In this document: positions 44,401 through 51,477 of the stretch, piece by piece
Position numbering within the stretch: position 1 is the first letter of the stretch
How the letters are laid out: the number at the start of each line of letters is the position of its first letter
Assembly (NCBI RefSeq): GCF_017562075.2
Contig: NC_054083.1
Location: 36,497,755-36,561,754 of the forward strand
Direction: 5' to 3'
Source: Anopheles merus
Taxonomy: Eukaryota; Arthropoda; Insecta; Diptera; Culicidae
Length of the DNA stretch: 64,000 nucleotides
The notes under the pieces: generated by a model
The model's input: only the letters and a program-made list of their open reading frames with translations
Told to the model about the DNA's origin: nothing
Databases searched by the model: none
Program-made: the position numbers and the translations under genes

Positions 44401-47074
44401 ACCTTATTTCCTTGCTTGAAACTATGTACAAGTGATCATTGTTTCCCAAACCCTTATTGCTGCGGACGTTCTTTGGCTATTTTTAGTCAAAATTCCAAAT
44501 TCTGGTCCTACATTATAAGGATTTATCAAATATTGGGGCCCTTCACGATTCTAGTCAGATTTTTATACGGAGTTTGACAGTTTAAGGCTGAAATCATGTA
44601 AACACTCCATACAAAACCACACACAAAACTAGCCTGCGATTTTCAGTCTAGATTATTCTAGCCTCAAAGCTAAAATTAGATTCGAGTACCTGCTCGAAAA
44701 CACGGTGTTGTTTACATTTACCCCAAGGTGCATTAAAGAGATCAGGTGGTGGAATCTAGAATCAAAGTGTATGCAGTCCAGGTGGTCTCATAGTATGTTT
44801 TTTATAACTAAATTTGAATATCACTTTTTGACAGAATGGGTGAAAACTGTTGTTCAAACAAGCTTTTTTGAGGCTTGACGAATACTCAAAACACTCTTAA
44901 CACTCTTCATCTAGAAGTAGAAACGATAAAAAATAGCCTTCTAAATACATACACCTTGGGATAAGCCCACCTGTATATTATACCTACTTAGATAGCTTCT
45001 CGAAAACTGCTGTACAATGCATACAACTGACTGGCTGAAATTTCAGCCTGCCAACTTAAAACGGAAAGGGCCCCATTATTTGAACCAATATTGCATAATC
45101 TTTTGCTGCATAGCTAATATCTTGTGAGTATCAGTCAATTAATCGAAAAACATTAAAGGCTGAGCATTCAACAGTGCAGACTTCTAAAATTAAATGCTAT
45201 CCAAACTTTCCCAACCTAAACTTCTGACTGCATTGCACCACAGAAACTAATAGACAGATGTAGTGTTTGGTGTCGTAAAAACTGCCTGACGATCTCACTC
45301 GAGAAATATACCGTGATGTCCGTTGATCGTTTAAAACGCCCTGTGGTATTAGACTACAAGCTACTAGGTGCTACACTCGAACGCTTGCATGTATAGCGCG
45401 ACTTAGGAGTCGAGTAAGACAGTAAATTATATTTTTGTGTTGAATATGAGACACTTATCAACAAAGCTCAGAGAATGCTAGGATGCATTAACCGTCACTC
45501 AGCTACCATATCCGTTTATCATTGTCTAAATACCCTCTTCTTATCATTTGTCTGGTCTGTACTTGATTATTCAATTCAATTCATTTCGATTCAAGTTTAT
45601 TCAAATTGTCAGCCTAATGGTTCAACAAATCCTAAATCTAACTGATTCCTAACTTAACCTATCTTAATTCCTAATAATAAAGAGAATTTCTGAGCACATT
45701 AAAATAGATATTAGATTGAAATAGAAACTTAATAAAAGAGAAAATAAGAATAGAAATGATTGCAGTAAAAAGAGGATGAGGAAATGATGAAGATAGGGAA
45801 GAGTATCAGGAAAAAGGATTATAAACGGGGGAGGGGAAAACAGGGAGGATAATGTTAAAAGCGCGAACACACAGGAGAAAAGGCTCGTTGGAAACAAATG
45901 AAATGCGATGAGGAACTACGTTTAGTTCGCTACGTGTCCTTAAATTTAGAGAGGGGGCGTATAAGCCGATCTGCTCAAGGAGAGTGGGAGCATCGATATG
46001 ACCATTGAGCATGCGTCCGATGAATTGGATCCATCCAGAACAGACAGGATCAACTAGCACTGAAGCGTATTTGAACGTTGATCTAAATAAAGAACAATAA
46101 AGTGACTTGAGGAAAATTTGATCTTTATTGTTCAATTATTTGATGTCCCTATGCGACTGGGTTAGTAAGCACTTTGTTGTCCATGTCTCGAAGGTTTAGC
46201 CTATCCTATGTGTATTCTGATTTTTTCGCTCGATTGATTATTTTAACAAACACATACTAACCCTTTTTTATCAACTTGACGCCCGCTCTTGATAAGATAG
46301 TTAGTGATAGCTCAGAATAGTACAGGATAGTTTTAAAGTTGCTTATACCTGCATAAAAGCTAAACTTTTGACTCAAATAGTTTTCAAAATCAATGTACCC
46401 CTCTCCAACCAAACCGATGAGATGATGATGCGCACCATTTTGTTGTCGCAATTGAAGCGCAATCCATACCTAAACCTTTCTTTTAATTGAATGTCAGCAT
46501 TTCGCTTTCCGCTATTGCTTTCTCTCCCTGTTCCGAGATTCTCCCCTCATTCACTCATTAATTTATTTAAATTTGAAACCTTCCCTCTTTGCGCTGCACA
46601 TGTGCAACACCTGAATAAATTATCGCCCGGAAACTGCAGCTCGAGCGAACCAATAGAAAGAGGGAGAAAGATAGGAAGAAAAAAATCGTTTAAATGTCAT
46701 TTCGTTATTAAATTGCATTACCAGCCGAGCCTCCCCGGTTCCACTGGCTGCCGATGGTGTACTATGCAAATTACTTTGAAGCTTAAAACATTTCCATTTT
46801 CAGCTCCTCCAAAAAAAAAAGGCCAGCCAGGAATCGAAACCGGGAAGGGGAAAGAATTCTAACGATCGCGTTTTTCTTCTTTTATGCTTCTCGTTTGCTT
46901 CTTCTTTCACCCTCCAACCACAAACCGCTAACACTAATGCCTTTCCCCGTCTCTTTCGGCAGCTACACGGTAATGTCCTGTTGCTGGCTTGCGGACTACA
47001 AGCAGCGGCCATCGTTCCCCCAGCTAATTGCCTATTTGCACGACTTCCATGACGACCTGGGCAAGTACATCTAG
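3527..47074 (+). CDS. Ryk: Ryk/Derailed-family Wnt receptor pseudokinase (11 exons, 5' partial)
   Basis: Joined exons give 581 residues ending at TAG 47072-47074. Residues 1-122 form the WIF domain (Cys85, Cys120; sequons at Asn88 and Asn108). Residues 143-167 are one membrane helix, 168-300 a Ser/Thr/Pro-rich linker, and about 305-575 a kinase fold. Family marks: the glycine loop reads QEGTYG (314-319) with its first Gly replaced, beta-3 Lys339, catalytic loop HKDIATRNC (437-445) in place of HRDLAARNC, and DNA (457-459) in place of DFG. Ryk proteins are membrane Wnt (notably Wnt5) co-receptors in axon guidance, with little or no kinase activity; that is family knowledge. Vertebrate and fly members are about 600 residues, so only the signal peptide and the first few WIF residues are missing. 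The DNA triad and the DNENRP segment after it seem closer to vertebrate RYK than to fly Drl/Dnt as I recall them, so a Drl-2-like paralogue is possible but unproven. The symbol is given at family level. Confidence 0.93.
5919..6119 (-). mobile_element. SINE200-type tRNA-derived SINE, minus orientation, with TSD
   Basis: Reverse-strand copy: it begins with the TTC-repeat complement of the AAG tail and ends at GAGACCGG, the tRNA-like 5' end. A perfect 12-bp target-site duplication ATACTGTGGGTT flanks it (5907-5918 and 6120-6131), fixing both ends. It shares most of its length with the copies at 41257, 54651 and 55991. The family name comes from memory of Anopheles repeats. Confidence 0.88.
8818..8890. 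repeat. GA-rich microsatellite
   Basis: About 73 bp of (GA)n interrupted by GAAA and GATAG units. Its complement (CT)n could recruit GAGA-type factors, but nothing else here indicates a promoter. Confidence 0.9.
10777..11014 (+). CDS. Ryk: Ryk exon B: WIF domain, C-terminal part
   Basis: 238 nt after a polypyrimidine tract and TGCCAG; donor GTGAGG at 11015. It enters in phase 0 with LPYTISVHYDD and ends KRNKICIK plus one base (phase 1). It carries the two WIF cysteines (VCWGN and KICIK) and two N-glycosylation sequons, NVT and NDT. Base composition is richer in GC than the flanking introns, as in the other exons. An in-frame extension past the donor hits a stop at 11038, supporting the splice site. 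Confidence 0.94.
11015..14142 (+). other. Intron B-C (3.1 kb)
   Basis: Bounded by GTGAGG and TTTCAG. About a third is a hAT-type non-autonomous element (11259-12234). The remainder is AT-rich and featureless. Confidence 0.85.
11259..12234. mobile_element. hAT-type non-autonomous transposon, copy 1
   Basis: 976 bp with terminal inverted repeats CAGTGCTGCAAAATGTCA at both ends. The flanks GTTCTGAC (11251-11258) and GTTCTGGC (12235-12242) are an 8-bp target-site duplication with one mismatch. An 8-bp TSD and CAGTG termini are hallmarks of hAT transposons. No transposase frame is present. TIR-like segments recur inside, near 11456 in the left orientation and near 12003 in the right orientation, so the element looks built from iterated ends. 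An inverted relative lies at 37800-38662. Confidence 0.88.
14143..14311 (+). CDS. Ryk: Ryk exon C: membrane-proximal stalk and transmembrane helix
   Basis: 169 nt; acceptor TTTCAG ends at 14142, donor GTACGT at 14312. Enters by completing a Gly codon and leaves in phase 2 (CA). It encodes a short stalk of about 20 residues rich in Pro and Gln, then an uninterrupted hydrophobic run from about residue 143 to 167, followed at once by RARK, a basic stop-transfer signal that sets the C-terminus in the cytoplasm. The stalk is much shorter than in fly Drl, where I recall a longer acidic spacer. Confidence 0.9.
14952..15010. repeat. Perfect 17-bp inverted repeat hairpin
   Basis: AAATTCCCTTAAACTGG at 14952-14968 is the exact complement of CCAGTTTAAGGGAATTT at 14994-15010, with a 25-base loop that itself contains TTAAGGGAA and GTTTAAGG. 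Probably the remnant of a foldback element. Confidence 0.85.
15477..15498. repeat. (AG)n microsatellite
   Basis: Eleven uninterrupted AG units inside the intron. Confidence 0.9.
16455..16585 (+). CDS. Ryk: Ryk exon D: cytoplasmic juxtamembrane linker, with alternative ends
   Basis: 131 nt from acceptor CACCAG (ends 16454) to donor GTGAGT at 16586. The first base completes a His codon and the exon leaves in phase 1. The peptide is a Ser/Thr/Tyr-rich linker (SHQNVFIRLDPLG, then SGSYATIASLNKYPI). Two alternatives keep the frame: a second AG six bases downstream (start 16461, loses Thr-Ser), and a strong GTAAGT donor at 16604 (end 16603), which adds SESKKS and turns the junction Arg into Trp. 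No membrane or catalytic motif is present. Confidence 0.82.
16586..17044 (+). other. Intron D-E (459 bp, or 441 bp with the alternative donor)
   Basis: Bounded by GTGAGT (16586) or GTAAGT (16604) and by TTGCAG. It is the shortest intron of the gene. No internal feature seen. Confidence 0.78.
17045..17202 (+). CDS. Ryk: Ryk exon E: juxtamembrane linker, second part
   Basis: 158 nt; acceptor TTGCAG ends at 17044, donor GTAAGC at 17203. Two bases complete an Arg codon (or Trp with the longer exon D), then FRSTPSPSPYATALLPLGQN and a run ending SVSYY-type residues, YASSQLTQ, in phase 0. The segment is low-complexity Ser/Pro/Thr/Gly with several tyrosines, as expected for the disordered linker between membrane and kinase. 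The assignment rests on matched splice phase and position rather than on family similarity. Confidence 0.78.
17278..17298. repeat. TAC/ACT trinucleotide run
   Basis: Short triplet repeat just downstream of the exon E donor. It continues degenerately to about 17330. Confidence 0.8.
21270..21650. repeat. Degenerate GGAGCTACA minisatellite-like cluster
   Basis: The phrase CGGAGCTACA-(A/G)AAGAGTGTGGAGCT occurs at about 21270 and 21448, 178 bp apart. Variant copies (GAGCTACATT, GGAGTTACATTGAGTGTG, AGAGCTACATGGAG) lie between and after. It looks like a decayed tandem array. Confidence 0.6.
23054..23072 (-). promoter_or_regulatory. CTCF-like site
   Basis: The reverse strand reads CCACCGCTAGAGGGAGCT, close to the CTCF core CCASYAGRKGGCRSY with two differences. 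Sequence match only. Confidence 0.3.
24376..24499 (+). pseudogene. Non-LTR retrotransposon ORF2 C-terminal relic
   Basis: Frame reads GQRERGRPKLM, stop, LEGVEASAKM, stop, then YKRVLEFY. This is the decayed tail (RGRGRPKLRWxDxVExD..WxxxLE) typical of the end of insect non-LTR ORF2 proteins. Two stops and the short length show it is dead. Confidence 0.65.
24711..25219. mobile_element. MITE-like element, copy 1
   Basis: About 510 bp beginning GGGGCCCTTCACG and ending AAGGGCCCT, a short imperfect terminal inverted repeat around GGGCCC. It is highly similar along its length to 44535-45074 in the same orientation. It includes the palindrome GGCTGAAATTTCAGCC near its right end. No coding capacity. 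Superfamily unknown. Confidence 0.75.
27482..27683 (+). CDS. Ryk: Ryk exon F: kinase N-lobe, glycine loop and beta-3 lysine
   Basis: 202 nt; acceptor TTCGCAG ends at 27481, donor GTAAGT at 27684. Enters phase 0 with VYSLSTPARS and leaves in phase 1. It encodes CQQLVQEGTYGRIYSGIL and then DVLIKTVV. QEGTYG lacks the first Gly of GxGxxG, exactly as in vertebrate RYK (QEGTFG). The Lys of LIKTVV aligns with the ATP-anchoring lysine of active kinases. Confidence 0.95.
27684..28438 (+). other. Intron F-G (755 bp)
   Basis: Bounded by GTAAGT and ACCCAG. AT-rich, no feature seen. Confidence 0.85.
28439..28598 (+). CDS. Ryk: Ryk exon G: kinase helix C and hinge region
   Basis: 160 nt; acceptor ACCCAG ends at 28438, donor GTAAGT at 28599. 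The split codon at its start gives Asp, matching KTVxD in Ryk proteins. SQVAYLLSEGSTLCGISHPNI contains the candidate helix-C glutamate (SEG) and the HPN turn before beta-4. PLAAKGNLKL is the hinge and start of helix D. Leaves in phase 2. Confidence 0.93.
28599..30275 (+). other. Intron G-H (1.7 kb)
   Basis: Bounded by GTAAGT and ATCCAG. Moderate GC with several overlapping open frames on both strands, none with a recognisable domain. They read as chance frames. Confidence 0.8.
30276..30425 (+). CDS. Ryk: Ryk exon H: kinase helix E and catalytic loop
   Basis: 150 nt; acceptor ATCCAG ends at 30275, donor GTAAGT at 30426. Encodes helices D and E (LVEFGLQVARGISHLHSLGV) and the catalytic loop LHKDIATRNCV. 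Lys in place of Arg in HRD, and Thr in place of the second Ala of AAR, mark the Ryk lineage. The catalytic Asp and the Asn of RN are kept. Leaves in phase 2. Confidence 0.95.
30426..32022 (+). other. Intron H-I (1.6 kb)
   Basis: Bounded by GTAAGT and CCACAG. Starts with a G-rich stretch (about 30436-30484) just inside the donor, then AT-rich. No gene. Confidence 0.85.
32023..32239 (+). CDS. Ryk: Ryk exon I: activation segment and helix F
   Basis: 217 nt; acceptor CCACAG ends at 32022, donor GTAAGT at 32240. One base completes the Val codon. The metal-binding DFG is replaced by DNA in VCDNALSRDVFP, then SDYHCLGDNENRPIKWMAL (activation loop and the APE-equivalent ALE) and SSDIWSLGVLLWEL (helix F). 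Ends in phase 0 with MPFE. Confidence 0.96.
32240..34676 (+). other. Intron I-J (2.4 kb)
   Basis: Bounded by GTAAGT and TCGCAG. No gene or transposon recognised. A short GT run lies near 32985. Confidence 0.83.
34677..34756 (+). CDS. Ryk: Ryk exon J: kinase C-lobe helix G
   Basis: 80 nt; acceptor TCGCAG ends at 34676, donor GTAAGT at 34757. Phase 0 in, phase 2 out. Encodes EVDCFELSAYLRDGYRLAQP and then VNCPDE, close to the RYK segment DPFEMAAYLKDGYRIAQP. The split last codon completes as Phe across the 12.2-kb intron. Confidence 0.94.
35264..35447 (-). mobile_element. SINE200-type SINE, minus orientation, diverged
   Basis: Runs from a TTCTTC tail complement through CGACCGTGGTCGGCCAAG to GAGACCGGCC. 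It is shorter and more diverged than the 5919 and 41257 copies. Only a weak TAGTTA flanking match was found, so the TSD is unclear. Confidence 0.8.
35550..35820. repeat. Degenerate ATTCCGGA-type simple repeat
   Basis: Scattered units such as GTTCCGGATTC, GGATCCGGAATC and GATTCCGGAATCG. Similar units occur at 55275-55350. It looks like a decayed minisatellite. Confidence 0.45.
37800..38662. mobile_element. hAT-type non-autonomous transposon, copy 2 (inverted relative to copy 1)
   Basis: 863 bp with termini CAGTGCTGCAAAATGTCA at the left and TTTTGCACCACTG at the right. It is flanked by a perfect 8-bp target-site duplication ATCCTCCC (37792-37799 and 38663-38670). Its interior matches copy 1 in reverse orientation, including the internal TIR-like repeats near 38020 and 38450. 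No transposase frame. Confidence 0.93.
39801..39815. repeat. Poly(C) run of 15
   Basis: Uninterrupted C tract. Its length may be uncertain because of sequencing. Confidence 0.85.
41257..41503 (+). mobile_element. SINE200-type SINE, plus orientation, with TSD
   Basis: Perfect 13-bp target-site duplication ATTAACTTCGTTC at 41244-41256 and 41504-41516. It begins GGGCCGGTCTGGTTGTACAG (A-box-like region), has the Pol III B box GGTTCAAGTCC at 41314-41324, and ends in about 55 bp of AAG repeats. The long intact tail and exact TSD suggest a fairly recent insertion. Confidence 0.93.
41928..42218 (-). pseudogene. Non-LTR retrotransposon reverse-transcriptase relic
   Basis: On the minus strand it reads MQINDTKTKLM (the thumb-side NxxKTK motif of non-LTR reverse transcriptases). 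In a second frame near 42115-42050 a YLGSKVS-like segment follows, which is the usual order in these elements. The frameshift between them shows decay. Matching decayed sequence may continue to about 41805. Confidence 0.72.
44205..44253 (+). mobile_element. Decayed SINE 5' fragment
   Basis: Resembles the tRNA-like head of the SINE200-type elements (GTACGACTTAACAACATGCC and GTCATGGGTTCAAG) with several changes: GTATGAAATAATAACATGTC then GTCATGGTGTCCAA. Confidence 0.45.
44535..45074. mobile_element. MITE-like element, copy 2
   Basis: About 540 bp, begins GGGGCCCTTCACG and ends GAAAGGGCCCC. Highly similar to 24711-25219 in direct orientation. It carries an extra segment after TCTAGATT that copy 1 lacks. 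Confidence 0.78.
45247..45570 (+). pseudogene. Jockey/CR1-like reverse-transcriptase relic, plus strand
   Basis: Frame reads LIDRCSVWCRKNCLTISLEK, then a VLDYKLLGATLE region, two in-frame stops around RDLGVE, SKLYFCVEYETLINKAQRML and SFVWSVLDYS. The order (WCxxNxLxLNxxK, DLGVxLDxKL, KAxxMLG, SxLxYxS) is that of the thumb region of Jockey/CR1-type ORF2. The stops show it is dead. Confidence 0.8.
45806..46135 (-). pseudogene. Jockey/CR1-like ORF2 C-terminal relic, minus strand
   Basis: The minus frame reads LKSLYCSLFRSTFKYASVL, then WIQFIGRMLNGHIDAPTLLE, QIGLYAPSLNLRTRSEL and PFLLCVRAFN, the conserved C-terminal region of Jockey-type ORF2. It joins the SLVRSxLEYAS motif directly to the GxIDAPxLLxxI block, so an internal deletion is likely. 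Confidence 0.82.
46963..47074 (+). CDS. Ryk: Ryk exon K: end of kinase domain and C-terminus
   Basis: 112 nt; acceptor CGGCAG ends at 46962. Encodes YTVMSCCWLADYKQRPSFPQ (helix H and the CW..xxxxRP motif), then a last helix and the C-terminus DLGKYI before TAG at 47072. Vertebrate RYK ends in a similar LGAYV, which suggests a possible PDZ-binding tail; that is inference. Confidence 0.95.
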
Positions 47075-48121
47075 GGTGTGGCTGCTGCCCCACACCTCGC
47101 CAGGGCTAGCCAGGTTTCGATCAGCCCCCGGAGCGTTCGATTGAGACAACCAGGGAGCAGCAGTGGCACAAAACAAATGGCCGTCCCGTTTTGGCTGGAG
47201 TCGTCCGGGAAACTCCACATCACGTCTGTGGCGGATGCCATACATACGGAAGACACTTCAGCACATCAACGCGACGTCCGCCGCTGCCGCGATGAGAAGA
47301 GTTTTACCACATTGCCACACAGCACAGCAATCGACGGCAAAACGTGACAAAATGGTAGCCGCCGATCGATTCGCAAAAAAAAACAGAAAAATGCGCAACA
47401 TGTCGGCTGCGAACGCAGCTGCTGAGGGGAATGCACAAAGAAGTGGCATCGGAATTGATGCAATATGGAGGAGGCGAACCCGTGTACACTCAGGCCAACG
47501 CAGCACCAAGAGAATGTTCCTCAATTAATGGTAAAAATGGAAGGGTTAGACAAGAAAAAAAACCGGCCCAAACCTTCGTCAGAAACTAGAACGTATAACT
47601 AAACTCGAGTGAAATGACGGTGGTGGTGGTGGTGGTCGTGTAGCACATGTTGCACCGGAAGCAACATTGTCCAGTTAAAAAAGCACACACACACACACAG
47701 TACGTACGTAGTTAGGGGTACGCTTGAGTGTATCGATCGTATCTCGATTGAGAAATAGCAGTTAAGTTAACGTAACAAAAAATCGTTATATATGTCGTTA
47801 AAGAAAAAATAAAGTGGTGTAAAACGAACAAAAAAATGAAGCAGTGAAAATGAAAACAAAAAAACAAAACAAAAAAACAAAACGAAGCGACTATGAGAAT
47901 ATCCGAGAGAATGAGTGATAAATCAAAATAAGCGACGACAACAAAAATCAAATAAAACAAAGCGGTAGCAAGTTGGATGTTTAAAAGCGGTAAAATCAAA
48001 ATCGAAAAACTAAAGTAACAACAAACAGCAACAACATCAAAACGGTGTAAAGAAGACAAAAACAAACACACAGAAAACAACAGTAAAAATACAACCCAAT
48101 TGCCCCTAAAGATCGAATAAA
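47075..48121 (+). other. Ryk 3' UTR with polyadenylation signals
   Basis: A-rich sequence after the stop codon. AATAAA occurs at 47808-47813 and 48116-48121, and the second is followed by a T/GT-rich stretch fitting cleavage downstream. It includes a GGT triplet run (47619-47636) and a CA microsatellite (47683-47699). The transcript end is inferred. Confidence 0.55.
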
Positions 48122-51100
48122 TATACACATGTTTACACTAAGATGTACACATATTTTGTTACGTTAGTAAGTTTTTTACATGTATAAACACGCGTAGCCA
48201 AGCGTCACACGCAAATACGTACAGAGCGCGAATCAGGAAAAGCTACAAAAGCTGTAGCAGTAGCAGCGGTAGTGGAGCATAAAAGAAAAAATGTTTCAAA
48301 CAAGAGTAACTAGCCTAACTAGCCAAACACAAACACACACAAAGCAAAGCAAAGTAAAACCTCCAAAAAACTAAACCAAACCAGGAAAATCCAGGTGACA
48401 AATGTGCAGAACCTGCTGGTGCTGGTGAGCTTTTCCGCGCTACATTTACGTTCGTGGCGTTAGTTTTGCTTCGTTCCTTTCCTGCCACACGCGCACTGCA
48501 CACTGTGGGATGTAATTTATTTTCATCAAACTAACCAAAACCTTCGCTCGTTTACGTGTTCACTCTTGCTTTGTTGTTTTACGTTAACCGATTTTTCGCC
48601 TTAGCGACTCACTTTTCCGTGACCAGTTCCCTTCTACTCTGTAATACCGTGTTTCAGCATTCAGCAGCAAGCAACAGCACTGCAACTTTAAACCGCTAAT
48701 AAACTTTTCCACTGTGAGCTAACACACAATTTTCAAATGAAGTTGTATGCCAACAAACAAACCGCCACATAATGATGCCAGTTAAGATCAGGCAAGCAAA
48801 GAACGCAACACAACACAATGGCATGGCAGGTTCTCCTCTTCCACGCTTCTCATCTCACTGCTTCGTCGCTTTACATTTCCATTTTCACTGCTTCGAAACT
48901 AAATTTAATTGACATCAATTGACACATTGAAAAAAGAAGATAAATCAAACCACAATATTGGAGCCAAACAGGGTAGTAGTTCTATAACAAACAAACAAAA
49001 CGAAGAAAGCTTATCTGTTTCACTGTTTACTGAACATAAAATTGAGCATGTTGTAATGAGCCATTTTCTCATTCAAAGTGGGGGAAAAAACGAGGAAAAA
49101 AAAACACTAAAATGTACCGCGCCCAACTATTTCGCTGTGTATGTTAAAGATAGTTAATGCATCGCAACCGAAAAGGGCAAATCAAAACCTACACACGTTT
49201 AAGCGTTTAAGCCACTCTGTCTCTTTCTAGCACTCACTTACTTAAATCTATATTGCTATAATGCGCCCTAATATGACTCCTAACCTCCTCCTCCTCTGAC
49301 CAAACCCAATGTCCCAATGTAATGGAAAATACACTCTAACAAAAGAAAAGATGTACGTAAAACGAATTTGAAACCTTTTCAAGCCTCTCTAGATGTTACA
49401 CTATCATATACCAATGGCATGTAATGATGCGAATGTAGTGGATGGTTTTTGTTTTTCTTTTACTGGAAATAATGATTTTGTGATATAAAAACCATTTTCA
49501 CGTGCGTATGGCCATTTGGGCTGCAAAACCAAACAAAACCGAATTTAAAAAAGCACATTCTATTTTGAATGTTTGTTTGCTCAAGTTGACTTGTTTGTGG
49601 TTTGTTCTTTCATTTCAAATAGCATTTAATGTGTTTCTCTCTGATATTGTTATGGAGGTAAATATTGAAGTTGATTTTCTTTAATTATTCTCTTGTTTTT
49701 GAAAATGTTTGCTTGTTTTCTAGTTTATTAATATTTCTTTTGCTACTATTTCCTCTGGACTATTATTTGTTCGTGTTTTTTTGTTTGTTCGTCAATTTTA
49801 AATTTGTTTTTTTTTTCTTTCGTTGGTCTATGCCTTGCTTGCTGTTTTTGATGTCTTGTTTACTTTGGTAACACAATATAAGTCTGTCTACAGTGAGCTT
49901 TGCATTATTGCATTTATTTTCTTTAATATTATTTTAATCAATTATCATTGTATTTGTTCTTTTCTTTTGTAAAATATTATCATGTCTATTATTCTAGTTT
50001 CTTTTTATAGTTTGTCATACATTTTTGTTGTTGTGTACGTACCTTTCTTTTCGTTTCTGATCGGTATGCATTATACTAGAATTTGCATTTTTTTAAAAGG
50101 AAAACCTAATCCAATGCCTTTGTTTTGAACATTTTCGATACCAACCTGTTCCATACAAATAACATCGTAAAACACATTGAGCAGTAACAGAACATATTAC
50201 CTTAGCTAACAATACAGCGCAAAACTAACCCTCATACAAATGATCCATAGAGTCCATCTGGGAAAAAACACGTTTCTTCTTACATGTCTTACGCACATTG
50301 GCAAGCACTAACCATAGCCACCTCGCACACGCACCCAATCAAAACACTAAACTACTCTGCGCGGGTATAGAAATCAAATGTAACAGCAGAAAAGGGTGTA
50401 CTACAGCCTCGGTAGCATAATTGAACGGGAAACTAACAAACAAGCAAACAAAAAAAAACGAACCACTTTTTAAACTACTTAAAATCGATGTTTGTCGTGC
50501 CCAAAATGTGTCACCCCTTTCGTGTCGATTTTCTTCTCGTATCTGCTATAAGGTAGGCTACATCTACATCTACACCTAGGATCTAATCGTTGTTTCATCT
50601 GCATTCATTGAAGTAAGAAGAAGGGCAGGAGATGCATGAAACCACTTTGGTTATAGTAGCTCAACCACGTTTGCACCGCCAGTAAGGGGTATAGGGCTTG
50701 CGCTGCCCAAAAGCCATTAAGTTGAAGGGGAAAACACAAGATACACAAGGAAAGTTACCACGAGCGAGGATGTTAAACGATGCTATGCAAATATCCGTTT
50801 GCTGTATGTTGAAGGCAGAGCGCTTCACCAGAAGCCGTACCATGAAATGTGACGAATAAAGAAACAAAATCTTTATCAACTCAAATGTTGATTGTACCGA
50901 ACATCGGCAATTTTTTGTCTATATTATCCGAAAGCATTATTTATTTTAATTGAAATCAGTTGTTTGTTACATGCGTTACATTCATTTTAAAAGATTTCAG
51001 CTAAAAGCTATTGTGAAAGTTCAATTCCTTTTCGATTTGCCATTTTATACCAGTTTAACGTTCAATTCAAATATTAGCGCCATCTATCCGTTTCTCCGCT

Positions 51101-51172
51101 AACGCGCCCTCTGTTTTTGAAAGTTGGTAACTACAGCTGCCAACGCCACCCTAGCCGCAAAATTGAAGATTT
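48122..51172. other. Intergenic sequence, no gene recognised
   Basis: AT-rich with long T-rich tracts near 49.5-50.1 kb. Short open frames have no domain signature. Confidence 0.6.
51076..51113 (-). promoter_or_regulatory. Two CTCF-like cores in tandem
   Basis: The reverse strand reads GGATAGATGGCGCT (51076-51089) and CAGAGGGCGC (51104-51113), both fitting the YAGRKGGCGC core in the same orientation, 24 bp apart. They lie about 3 kb past the inferred end of the Ryk-type gene, where an insulator would be plausible. Sequence match only. Confidence 0.35.
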
Positions 51173-51226
51173 CGGACGTCGTGTGGCCGTCGGGTGAACG
51201 TCCACACGACGTCCACACGACGTCCG
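51173..51226. repeat. Hairpin and tandem ACGTCCACACG repeat
   Basis: CGGACGTCGTGTGG (51173-51186) is the exact complement of CCACACGACGTCCG (51213-51226). The right side holds two tandem copies of CGTCCACACGA. It directly abuts the inverted-repeat element at 51231. Confidence 0.8.
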
Positions 51227-51230
51227 GTTT

Positions 51231-51477
51231 ACAGGGTTTCCCACGATTTATTGGTCAGTTCCCATGATTTTTTGGTGCGTTCCCACGATTTTTTGGTCGT
51301 ATCCCATAGATTTTTGGTTCGTTCCCATAATTTATTGGTATTTTCCGATTGGATATCAATACAATTGGACCAAAAAATTCTGGGAAACGACCAAAAAATC
51401 GTGGGAACGCATCAACAAAATATGGGAACCCACCAAAAATTGATGGGAACCGACCAATAAATCGTGGGAAACCCTGT
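51231..51477. mobile_element. Tc1/mariner-like foldback MITE made of about 22-bp units
   Basis: The ends ACAGGGTTTCCCACGATTTA and its complement form a perfect 26-bp inverted repeat (51231-51256 and 51452-51477), flanked by TA, as expected for a TA target duplication with CAGGGT termini. Each arm holds about four diverged copies of TTCCCACGATTTTTTGGTC, so the element can fold into a nearly complete hairpin around the centre at about 51354. Confidence 0.78.

Larger units (their letters stand above)
34757..46962 (+). other. Intron J-K (12.2 kb), transposon-rich
   Basis: Bounded by GTAAGT and CGGCAG. It holds SINEs at 35264 and 41257, a hAT-like element at 37800, non-LTR relics at 41928, 45247 and 45806, a decayed SINE piece at 44205, a MITE-like element at 44535, and a degenerate ATTCCGGA-type repeat at 35550-35820. 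Confidence 0.85.

Noticed and set aside
47712..48128. 139-codon minus-strand frame rich in Phe and Leu
   Set aside because: It is the reverse complement of the A-rich 3' UTR. The hydrophobic run comes from T-rich codons.
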